A stretch of DNA of 64,000 nucleotides from Onthophagus taurus (Eukaryota; Arthropoda; Insecta; Coleoptera; Scarabaeidae): assembly GCF_036711975.1 (NCBI RefSeq), contig NC_091968.1:11036001-11100000 (forward strand), written 5' to 3'. The notes below the pieces were generated by a model. It was not told the origin of the DNA. It saw nothing but the letters and a program-made list of their open reading frames with translations, and did no database searches. This document shows, piece by piece, positions 20,856 through 32,800 of this stretch; positions within the stretch are counted from its first letter, which is position 1, and each line of letters starts with the position of its first letter. The position numbers and the translations under genes were made by a program.

Positions 20856-23800
20856 CTAAAAGAAAAATTTATTTATTAATGAAGAATTAAATAAATCATT
20901 TTTTTACCATTTAGTAATATTTGGTTCAAATTATTTCTACTTATCGAATATAAACACTAAAAAAAAATAATAATACAGGGTCTGTCACGACGAGCTGAGT
21001 CTATATGTATGTGGCAAACTACTGGCACTATTTTTCTGAAAATTTACGTACAGGTTTATCCGAGGAGCTCGTTTCAGCTACAATATTTTACCCTACTTCG
21101 TTATTTTAAATGCAATGTCCCAATTGTTATTAAATTTTCGAGATCCCCGTTAAATTTTAATATAATTCGATATAAGTCATTATATGTTTATTTAGACTGC
21201 ACCATTTTTGAGTTATTTCGGTTTTTTTGAAAATTTTGGCAGATGCAGCCCTTCACGATAATAATTTTTCGGAACTACATTCGAGTTTGGCCAAATTGTC
21301 TCAGGGTTTGTAGCAATAAGATTCACAGCTTACATAATCATTGAGAAGTTTTTTCAACAATTTTACAGGTTGGTCAGAAATTTGACCGGTGTGAAAACAG
21401 CATACCAAATATAGCACGCCATTTCACCGAGGTCACCCGGTATACCGGGTGTCCCATCAGTTGTGGTATCCGCTTTTTTGACATCTAAATTTCAAGATAG
21501 AAATTCCAAATTCGATATGTATTAAGTCACCCCACTTGGCCAGGTGGTGATTATGTCAAATAAATTTTTTATTGCACGCTTTGCGAATAATTTGCAAAAA
21601 TGTTAAAAACGATGAAATTTATGGTTTTATTTTTTAACGATTCTTATGTCATATGATGTGGGAGTCATAGTTAAGTAAATTCACACCAAAAAAATTGCGA
21701 TTTATTCATTATTTACGACAAAAATTAAGAAAAATGAAATGACACTTAAATTTATGATACCCTGGGCCAAGACTACTACCCTTACGAGGAGCCACTCGTT
21801 TATTGCCTATTGGGTAATAAAGCGACCGTCCAGCTTAATTTTGAGCCGGTTGAGGGTTAATTTTGAACTTATTTTATAACGAATATAGTTTTTAACTTAA
21901 TATTAAGGTATCTAAATCAATTTAATAGAATATTATTAAAAAAATTAAATGTGTTTATGTTTGACAAAAAATTTTCGGAAATTCCTAGAAACATTAAAGA
22001 GGTTGTTTGTTTGGAATAACATTATTTAATTTTTATGCCAAGAGATTGTTTTGTAAATTGTAACAAATGCGTGAAGAAAATAATTACGACAAAAATGACG
22101 TTTCGGGGAATTATTATTTTCTTTTCTTACCTGAAAAGGTGTAATTTTGACGTACTTTTATTTCTTTGGTTCAGTTAACGTGTGATTTTCCTAGAGTTGA
22201 TATTGAAGTTGTGCAAACCACTCAGTGTTCAAAATGCCATTAACGTTTTCGAATAATGAAAAACGGACATGATTTTAATTTACGGCGCACAGTGGTCCAC
22301 AAGCGGTAAAATGTGAACGAAAATCAAATTTTCGAAATTTTTTTTTTCGTTTTTTTTTACATGTTACATGTACTTTAGGTCTTAATAGACTGAGAGCTGA
22401 AAGGAATAAAGTCTTATGTACTTTCTAGTGCCAATTGTACGCAATAAAACAGTACTACAATTCTTGTGTATTAAATATCATAAAATGCTACAACTTTAGA
22501 TGAAGAAAATATATTGTGTTCCACTTTTTCAAGACAATGCGTTGTTGCTATCTTGAACAGTATAGAAAGGTCTTCATTTGGCACATTTCTAATTTTTAAA
22601 ATATTTTTGCAGTAATACGTAATAAGCACTTCTTTTAAAGCTAATTAACACCTACTTGAAGTTACATCCAAATGTTTTAACATATATATCTTGCAGAAGA
22701 CGCAAGAAGAACTTTTGTCGCTAGAATATTCTTATTCTTTGAGATGTGCTCTATATAACATGATAACCACATCTTGCTTTAACTTGCTCCTTACCAAGAT
22801 ATTAGCGATCAAAGATGATCACTGACTGAGTGTGTTATTGGACCGTTTTCATATAAAATGCTTATATTCTTTTTCTTAAAAGATAAATCTCGTATATTTG
22901 GTGTAAACTCGCATAACAATAATAGAATATCAGACTTAAAGTTTCAGGCATATCTAACAACCGGAAGTAGTTGTTAGATACAGTGCGGCAAAAAACTGAA
23001 ACACTTGAAATATCTACTTTTTTTATAAGTATGAAGGCATTCACGGCCGGGGTTAATTGAACTAATATTAGAACTAAAACTAGAACTAACACCAGAAACT
23101 TTCGGGTTTTGCCGTGCGTCTTTTAAGAAAAGGTTTGGTTTTCGGATGCCATGGTGCAACCTTCTTCAGAAACACTTGGAACCAGTTTTATTAAATGTTA
23201 TTTAAAAAAAAATTTTTAAATGTTTGGATAATTATCCAAATGTAAATGTAAATTCTATATTACATTGTAAGTGGGGGTTTGATGGTAGCGGATGTCATTC
23301 TACTTATAAACAAAAGTTCATCACAAATGCAGAGGGAAAAGATGATTCGCTATTTATGTCTTCCTAATCTCATTACGATTGGAAGACAATGATAATAATA
23401 TTGTATTGTGGAAGAATCCCACGCCATCATCTATACGGTTTTGTAGACCGATTAGATTACAATGGGTGCATGAAAATGCCGCTCTTATAAGCACCGAAGA
23501 AAATATATATTTCAAACCAAATAAGTTCCCTTCAGCCATATACCTCAAAATGTGTAAGTGTTAACTTTTCTCTTTATTTCACGATGGTGGATGGCAAGGT
23601 ATAAAGTCTTCGTTTTCTTAAAACTTTATTTGAATTATTAATACATGTTGTAGGTCTGTAATTCTTTGATGGGAATTTGATGGAATCATCTGGAATGGAA
23701 TGTTATTTATGCAGAGCAAAAATTTCACAGATGAACGGTAGAGCTAGAAGGTTTTAAGTTTGGTTTGTCTGTTCTCCTTGCATACATTCGGTTTTTTGTG

Positions 23801-26800
23801 TGTTTGCTTCATATTTCATACAGATTAGAAATTAGAACTTGGAAGGTGTCTGGTTCATACGTACTTTCACTAAATTATCATCAGAGATTATTGGTATGAC
23901 AATTTTATGGTAAGCACGCATGTACTAATCACTTTATACTTCATTTAAGGAATTGACGAGGAACTAATACAGCGATTTGGCTTTGTTTTGGCTGCAATAA
24001 ACAGTGGGTACAATATTAATTGCAATGAATTTGATAAATATTGTTTCAAAACTGCCGAAAAGTACGTCCATTTTATGGTTAGTACTATATGCCAACCAGC
24101 GTTCATAAAATTTTGATACATGGATCTGCAGTCATTAAAGAAACTCTACTATCTATTGGAGAGTTGTCGGAAGAAGCGCAAGAAGCTAATAACAAAAAAA
24201 TCCGAAAATTTAGAGAGAGCCACACAAGGAAATGTAGTAGACTGGATACGAATGAAGATCTATTTAAAAGACTGTTACTCAGCTCACATCCATTTATAAG
24301 TAATTTTCAACAGCACATTTCTAGAAAACATAAAAAGATGAGTACTAAAAGATTATTTATAATAGACAATGTAGAAGACCAGGAAGAAGAAAAAGATCGC
24401 AAAGAAGAAGATGAATATGACGAAGAACAAGAATCAGAACAAGAGCTATATGAGGCAGGATGCAACGAAGATGAAGATGACGAAGAATGGTCTGAAACAG
24501 AACAAGAAGAAACACATATTGTTAAGCAACGTAGATAATTTATAGAGAATTAAATTCCCTTTCTGATAGGCTAAAAAAGCATGGTGCGTTCCATTTAAAA
24601 TTTTCTACTTTCTCGTTATTGAAAATGGAGAAACAATAATTCAATTTTTGACCACCCTGTATAAGATACTCCGATACAACAAATGACAATCTATTTGACA
24701 GCATCTGAAGAATAATCGTACCAATTTAGACCTTTTTTGAATGAACGTTGGCTGAGATATGGAGTTTTAAAGAGCATGGTGAAATTTACCAAAAAAAGTT
24801 TAGAACCAAAATAACTCGAAAACGAAAAACGCTAGGTACCAATAACTTTTATCAAAGTCAACCTATTTTTTTACGTACAATTAAATGGTGTAATAAAAAC
24901 TATAGCATTCTATATAAAATTACGAAGTTATGGTCTACTTCAGGTAGACCGGAAGTGGCAGCCATCTTGAAAGTATTTTAGATTGAAAGTTCCGAATGAA
25001 CAACCCATGCTACCAAAATTTCAAAATTGTACGAATAGTGGAACCTGAAAAAGTTCTAACGAACCAGTTACGTGAGACACTCTGTAGTTAAAGATTTATT
25101 TATAGAAACCTTACATCGAAGTAAACTATATAACCTATTTAGTTTAAACAATTTTGTATTTAGCTATCCTTCATGATTTAATAGCGTTGTATAAAATTTT
25201 GTATTTATCCAATTCTAAGGACCTAAATTATATGAAAAAAGTAGAATGTGACCTCAAGTAAATGAGTACTTCCGGTTGCCATATTTGATCCAAAAGTTCA
25301 CAAAGTCTTTAGCATATAGTCCTATAGCCATATACCAAGTTTCAAAAAATTATCTCAACCCAAACTGCGTTAAAATATTTTTGTTCGGGTTTTTTCGACT
25401 TTAGACCACTGTGCGGCGAGGCAAGGCTCAACGCTTGCTTAGTATCACAGATTTATTTAAATAGATTTGCGGATAGAGTCACAGCTAAGCCAAGAACATT
25501 TGAAAGGCTTCTGGATGGTCTTAGGGAAACTGGTTCCCTTAAACCTAAGAAAAGGACTGTAGTAGAATAGCGTGATACATACGAAATGAATCAGGCCCTC
25601 GTACTAAACCTTGTGGAAAACGATCCACAGGTAAGTTTTCGAGAGATAAGTAGTCAATATGGAGTTACAAAGACGTCGGTTCTAAGAGTGTTGACCTCTA
25701 TTCATAGATATCACCCATATCATATCGACCTGCACCAAGAGTGACCAAATGCATATAAATAAGAACTTCTTTCAAAATGTTTTGCAAGTTTTAAATCATG
25801 CGGCAATGTCAATAAGCATAACTTGCACTATTGGGCGCCAACTAATCCACATTGGACGCGACAAGAATAAAATCAAAATCGTTGGGCACGGAACGTGCTG
25901 GGAGGCATTATAAATAACTATTTAAAAGAGTCTCATTTTTTTAAGGAAATTTGTCAGGAGAAATGTACACTAACTTTATCGAAAATGAATTAGACGATTA
26001 CTTAGAAGACATTCCGTTAATAAACATTGTTTGTAATGATTTGTGGATGCAGTAGAATGGGGCTCCAGCCCATTACTCCAGAAATGTGCCAAATGCTGCA
26101 ACAAAAAGATTATATTAAAATTTTAATCGGCACCAAGGAGATAATGTCCAAAATTCATTTAGATACCGATCACTACACACCTGGTCCATTGGTTTATTCC
26201 CCAACCGGCAATAACCAAGCAGCTCCTAGTAAGGGTAGTAGTCTCGGTCGACGGTGCCATAAATTTAACTGTCATTTCATTTTTCTTCATTTTTGTTCTA
26301 AGTAATGAATAAATCGCATTTTTTTGCTGTGAATTTACGTTACTATGACTCCCACATCATATGATATAAGAATCGTTAAAAAATAAAACCATAAATTTTG
26401 TCATTTTTAACATTTTTGCAAATTATTCGCAAACCGTTCAATAAGAAATTTATTTGACATGATCACTACCTGGCCAAGTAGAGTAGCTTAATACATATCG
26501 AATTTGGAGTTTCTATCTTGAAGTTTAGACGTCAAAAAAGCAGATACCACAACCGATGGGGCACCCTGTACGGTGAAGTCGGTTTCACACGCCTTAATTT
26601 GTAAGCAACAAAGCTATAGAAAATTCGACGTTAATACTAATTTCAAAAAATCAATCAATTGACAAATAGCAATAAATACATATAGGTACAATAAAATTAG
26701 TGGAAATAAATTTACCTACGATTTCGTAAAGGCTGTTTTACCGTCATATAAAAAACTCGTCTTGTTAACCGCGGCAGCCGTCAAATATCTAATAACTGCT

Positions 26801-29800
26801 AAATATATTAAATAGTATTAGCTGTTCAATAGCGTGGTCAAATTAACTTGCTCTGACTTCGTAAGGGTTGTTTTATACATCCCATACAAAAAAATTCGCC
26901 CTGTGTTAACGACGGCAGTCCCCAATAATTTGATAGTTGCTAAATATACTAAAACATCCCATCTATCGAATAGCGTGGCCAGATTTACTTGCTATGACTT
27001 TGTAAGGGCTGTTTTATTTACCCCCATATTAATCGCCCTGTGTTAACGACGGCAGTTCCTAAAGATCCGATGATTGATAAATATACTATAACATCCCAGC
27101 AATCGAATAGAGTGACCAGATTTACTTGCGCTTACTTCGTAAGGGCTAGTTTGTTCACCCCCAATCAAAATAGTTAATTATGTGTTACATTTCTGTACAC
27201 TAATTGTAAGTAGTAAAACTTTCAAGGCTATTAAAAAATACTTATCAAAAAGGTAATATTTTTTTAACCGCCGTATCTCCTAACCCAGCGATACTGGTGT
27301 AGAGCACATGCTAAATCGGCATATTTTGATGTCTTTCGAGATTTCCCATTCTTTCTGAATGGGTGGAAGGGTTGAGAAAATGTTCAGCAAAAGTGACTTC
27401 AGGTTAGCTCGTTTGGTCCAAAAGTTGATACGAATTTACGATTTAGGTTTAATAGGTGTTGTTGGTAATAAAAAAAAAATGTCAACAGTCAATAATAAAT
27501 AATAATACAAACATCCTTTTTTGCACAAAATCTTTTGTTCAAAATCGACGGAGTGAAATCGTTGTGAGATATAGTGGCCGAGAGTTCCTTATTATGTATC
27601 GTTTATAATATTATTCAGAAATCCAACGAGTATCATAAAATACTTACTTTCTAAATAAATTCTGTAGATTGTTCGTCTTTTTTAGTATTTATAATAACGG
27701 GCCGAAGACTTATGGTTAAGTTGTTTTCACCACCAATCTAAAACAAAAAACAGTGTGTTTTCTTGATCCAATGGGAACGTCAAATGAGGAAGGTAACAAA
27801 TATTTGACATCATTTTTAACGTTTTTAAACTTTTATAATCGTTTCAATAATTCTACCTTCGATGTGAACACATTTAAAACCGTAAACTCCAAGCATAGCA
27901 CACGAAGAGATTCTTATAACTGTGGGCTCTATATAATTCTTTAAGTGTCTTGTGCATGATATACCTTTGACAATAATTTGTGACATGAATGTGTACAGGA
28001 AGGAGCTTAAGACAGCGTTGACAGAAACATTACCATCAAAATTAGTGATGACAATATCAGATAGTGCATGCCGACTGAAAGTAGAGAGGCAACTGTCAAG
28101 CGAATTAAAGTGTCCTCCGAACTGAAAGAAGGAGACGGATTAGCGCCCATACTCTTCAACATATTACTCGAATATATTACGAGAAGAACTGGAGTCGGTC
28201 TGGACGCTACCTTCATGAACAAATCTGTACAAGTGGTGGGATATGCAGACGATCTTAACTATGTGAATTACTTTAATAGATTCTTTCCAGTAAAACGAGT
28301 ACAGATACATAAAGACAGCACGCAAACCTTACCGACTCATCTTCTAAAATTACGGAACTTGGTTTCGGCTGAACAGACGGTTGCTACATTCGACTGTGAC
28401 TTTAAATCAACCTATAATTTTTACAAAAATCTTTATGACACCGAAATTAAACAGCTTAAACGCAAACGGAATCATATACTTGAACGGTCAACTAATAAGA
28501 ACAAAAGTATGTGGAAAATAATTAATGAACACACAGGGAAGCAAAAGTCATCCAATCTCCTCTTCACGGATGACCTTCAATCTCTGGCTGATGATTTTAA
28601 TAACATGTTCTCTGACAGTGCCGGTGGTTTGCCTGATATAGTTGGAAAAGGTTTAGATACAAGTTATAGTAGTTGTCCACATACGTTTTATTTTTTCCCA
28701 GTTTGCAAAGACGAACTGGCTTTGATTGTAAAAACGCTGAGTTACTCACAGGCATGTGGTATTGATGGAATACCAATCAACTTCCTAAAAAAATGTCCAC
28801 AAACTTTTATGGATCCGCTATGCCACATAATAAACCAATCTCTTCAGTGCGGGATATTCCCTGAAAACCTAAAAAAGGCAATGCTTATACCATTATATAA
28901 GAAAGGCGATTCAAACCATATTTCCAATTACCGACCAATCAGTTTGCTAACTGGTTTCTCTAAGATCTTTGAAAAAGTAGTCTACAACAGACTGTATAAT
29001 TATTTAGAAAAGTACAAATTACTGAGCGAGCGTCAACATGGTTTTTTGAAACGGAGAAGTGTGGAAACTGTATTATTCACGTACACGTGCGACATTTATG
29101 AGGTTTTGGAGAGAGAAGATATGGCTTGCGGTGTACTCCTGGACTTATCGAAGGCGTTCGATATGATTAATCACAAAATACTGATCTCGAAATTGGACTC
29201 GTGTGGGATAAGGGGAATCACTCTTGACTGGTTTGCTTCGTACCTATGTAATAGAAAACAAAATGTACGAATTACAGAAAATGGCGTTCCAATCATTTCA
29301 AGGGACCACTATGTCGAGAGGTATGCCGCAGGGCAGTATACCGGGTCTTATATTGTTCCTAATATACATAAATGACATACACAGTGTTACTGAACATGTA
29401 AATGCAAACTTCTCCGCTATTAATTACGCTGACGATACCCTGTCCAAGGACAGTAGAATCTAACAGGACTGCTACATCCATTGTTGTTACAAGCTGCTCG
29501 CAAACTACGTCACACCATTTTCCACGCCCAGCTGTTGAAAGGTTATATCGTAGACGTATTCATATTATTTTTGAAGTTTTACGTTTTTAGACGTATTAAT
29601 GTGTATTAGTGATGTAAAGTTTAGTTACTTTTTAGTATTTGTAACTATCCGTTACTTTCAGAAAAAGTATTCGTTACTTTGTACTCGTTACTCGTTACAA
29701 GTAATCGTTTGCACTTGAGGTTCCAGTACTAGTTTGCGCTCAAGGTTCGATTACTCGTTTTAGTTGGATTACATACTTATATGAATTTATTTTATATTAC

Positions 29801-32800
29801 ACTTATTTTTGAAAACAAATACTGTACGTATATTATATTGTGTTTGTTACGCTATTATGCACTGTGCACTAATATCAAAAAATAGAGTGTAGGTTATGGG
29901 ATTTACTTTTTCACTGCATATTATAACGAAGAATTTTTCTTTATTATTATTATTTAATTATTAATAACTTACGTTTCACTTATTATATAACAAAAATATT
30001 TGAAAGTAGTAACACATTAACAATGGAAAACAAAACTTCTTCTATAAAACAAGCAATAATAAAATAAAATAAAAATATTAAAACAACAATAAAACATATT
30101 ACAGCTTATTATTGCAATGTAAAAATAAATTTTGTTGCGCATTTCGACATTTAAGTCGATTTCGCCTATCCAACAATACTTGGCCTTTGGAAAAAGTAAC
30201 TGTTAGATCCAAAGTAACTGGTACCGATGTGATACGGTAACAGTTATTTCGGATCTCGCGGAGTAACGAGTACTCGTATAACGAATTGTTACTTTTTTTA
30301 CATCACTAATGTGTATCATATAACCTCTAAAAACACAGAGAGTTACCAGGCGTGGCAAAAAGTGTGACGTAGAGTGCGGGCAACCAACCCGCAGTGAACT
30401 ACAAAAATACAATGAATGTAACAGTCCTGTTAGATTCTACTGTCCTTGGACGATACCAGCTTTCTATTATATGGTGACACATTTGAATCTATGGTTACTG
30501 GTGGTTCAGAACTATTAAATACTGTAGAAAATTGGCTAACCACCAACGACCTCATTATAAACCATGACAAGGCTAACGTTATTCTGTTTAAAACTACAAA
30601 TAGCTCTAATCCCAATACTATAACCTTCAATCATCGTTTATATACAACTGAAGAACGGGTACGTTTTCTTGGAGTGGTTATCGACGACACCCTTAAATGG
30701 AAATCGCGTATTGTTGCACTCTGTAAAAAGTTAAGCAGTTTTTGGTAAGCTCTACGTCAAATGAAAAAGTTGGTGAATGATCGCGTTATACGTTTATGCT
30801 GCTACGGTTGTTGCTATTCGCAAATATGGTTTGGTATCATAATCTGGGAAGGCAACAGCGAATTACGTCGCGTATTTGTGTTGCAGAAGAGATAATACGC
30901 ACCATGTCCGGTTGTTAAATAAGTTGTTACTGCATCTGCAATATACAGGGTGAGTCAGAAAGAATGGGAAATCCGAATACTGGAGATACTAGACACCAAC
31001 ATATGATGATTTAACCTAACATCTCTTATACAAATGTCAGTGGTTTTCGAGGCACAGAGTGTTGAAAGTTAAATTTTTATTTCAAAATTTCTTGATAATT
31101 TTGAAGTTTTTTGTACTATTAACATAAAATTTGGTTGTTTTTTGTTTTCGATCATGGGAAATACGAATTTGAAACTTGTTTTGTTATTGCTCGTAGAGGG
31201 CGGTAGATACACACTGCTCGTTTGATAAATCAAATCATAAGTTTTTTGGCTGTCGAGCTACGACCAATAAGACTTACAAATCACAAAGAGTATTCAATTT
31301 TACATAAAAAAGATACTTTTATTTAAATTGTCTAAGTCTATCGGTTTTCGAATTATTTACTTTTAAATGTTTAAATGTATTTTTTCTTTTAAAATTTTTA
31401 TATTTTAATATAAGTAAAGTTGGGTTATTTTTTCACTCATGTTTCAACAATTGCTTGTTAATTGTCAACATTGATCTAATTTCCGTGGTACAAAATAATC
31501 ATTTTTACCAACAATAAAGTTATTACCAATTTCAAAATGCCATGACATAATGAGTTATCTAATAGTGACAAATCCAGATTTAAATCCACTGGATTTTTGA
31601 ATATGGTCACAATATTCTATTGTTATTAATTAATTGTTATTGTTATCGATTATTATCGTTACTAATTGCAATAACTGTGTTATTGATTTTAAATGTTAAC
31701 CTTAAAATTACTTTGAAACAATTAAAAGCAGATAACTTGGAAACCAGTAGACTTAGACAATGTAAGCAAGACTACCTTTTTTGTGTAGAATTGAAAGCTC
31801 CTTCAGATTTCTGGTTTTAATTGACCATACCTCAACTGACAAAATAGTCATGACTTGATATCTCAAACGTGCAGTGTATATCTAGCGCCCTCTGCGAGTA
31901 ATCACAAAACAAATTTCAAATTCGTATGTCTCATGCTCGAAAACATATAACTACCAAATTTTGTGTTAATAGTACAAAAAGCTTCAAAATTATTAAGAAA
32001 TTTCGCAATAAGAATTTAACTTTGAACACCTTATGCTTTGAAAACCACAGACTTTTGTATAAGAGATGTTAGGTTAAATCGTCATATTTTGGTGTCCCCG
32101 GTATTCGGATTTCCCATTCTTTCTAACTCATCCTGTATATTTATGAGATCTTAGTTTTTCTGTTTAATAACAAAAGTCTTTTTTCACAAAACTCATTTAA
32201 TCACTATTACGAAACTCGAAATAGGTGCGATTATTGCTACCCAAGACATCGCCTAGCTGCTAGTGAAACTTCAACTGGTTATGCGGCTCTAAAATTATAT
32301 AATAAATTACCTAACTCGATAAAACATATTACCAAAATTAGTACGTTTAAATAGGTTTTGTTCAATTTTCTAATCGATGTAGAACCCTATAATGTTGCTG
32401 AATATTTAAATTTTAAAATGTAATATCTTAAAAATGACGTTTGTTGTTGTAATTTTTTGATTTGTCTACAACACAATAATAGTATATTAAACAAGCGTAT
32501 AATGACGGCTGTTACCCACGAAGAAGAAGTTAGTTGTAATCTGAGTGTGTAACATCCATTATACGCAAGTTGAATACTATACTTTATCTACAACTATTTA
32601 ATTTTGAAAAAAAAATCAAAAAAAAGGAAAAAAAAATAAACTTGATAGACTTTTCAGACATAACCTCAATATAAGAAAGCTGTCATTTCTGATAATATTT
32701 TATTTTTTGATTAGTAGGCCGTGTCAGAACTGTGGAATAATGGCTTCATTATTCAACACTTTGTTAGTCATGGGTAATGCGTGTCATTACCAGTCAAAAA

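Larger units (their letters stand above)
22288..25413 (+). mobile_element. Transib element (RAG1-related superfamily)
   Basis: The termini are CACAGTGGTCCA on the left and the inverted TAGACCACTGTG on the right, flanked by an exact 5-bp GC-rich duplication CGGCG (22283-22287, 25414-25418). Five-base GC-rich duplications and CAC-starting ends are diagnostic of Transib. The first seven bases equal the consensus heptamer of V(D)J recombination signals. The host reading frame across the empty site is restored when the element and one CGGCG are removed. The interior carries Transib transposase remnants and a half copy of the hairpin repeat (23058-23122). Confidence 0.88.
22234..26170 (+). pseudogene. 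mariner transposase, split by a Transib insertion
   Basis: The N-terminal part begins near 22234 (MPLTFSNNEK, then after a frame change DMILIYG) and stops at the insertion at 22287. Immediately after the Transib right end (25414) the frame resumes with EARLNA and runs to RVTAKPRTFERLLDGLRETG and the later DNA-binding region. Remnants of the D1 (near 25825), GAPAHYS-like D2 (near 26053) and downstream blocks contain many stops. The element can no longer encode its own transposase. Confidence 0.8.
21445..26568 (+). mobile_element. mariner element with ~390-bp inverted termini
   Basis: The ends CCGGGTGTCCCATCAGTTG (left) and its counterpart before TA at 26569-26570 (GGGGCACCCTG) define a mariner-type element. 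The arms run about 21445-21830 and 26185-26568. It was about 2 kb before a 3.1-kb Transib element inserted into its transposase gene. Confidence 0.82.
28263..32420 (+). mobile_element. LINE of the CR1/Jockey superclade, twice interrupted
   Basis: The RT begins after a FNRFFPVKRVQI linker and continues with GIDGIPINFLKK, NYRPISLLTGFSKIFEK, QHGF, LLDLSKAFD, then in a shifted frame GMPQGSIPG and NYADDT at 29439. The frame is broken by insertion 29442-30451 and resumes with SFLLYGD at 30457. A second insertion (30946-32135) separates the C-terminal part, which resumes near 32140 and runs past LAASETSTGYAALKLYNKLPNS to about 32420. The 5' part with the endonuclease is missing. A frameshift near 29280 and later stops make it inactive. 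Confidence 0.82.

Noticed and set aside
24089..24538. Independent acidic-tail host gene
   Set aside because: The N-terminal part is the conserved C-terminal block of Transib transposases and lies inside Transib ends with a target duplication.
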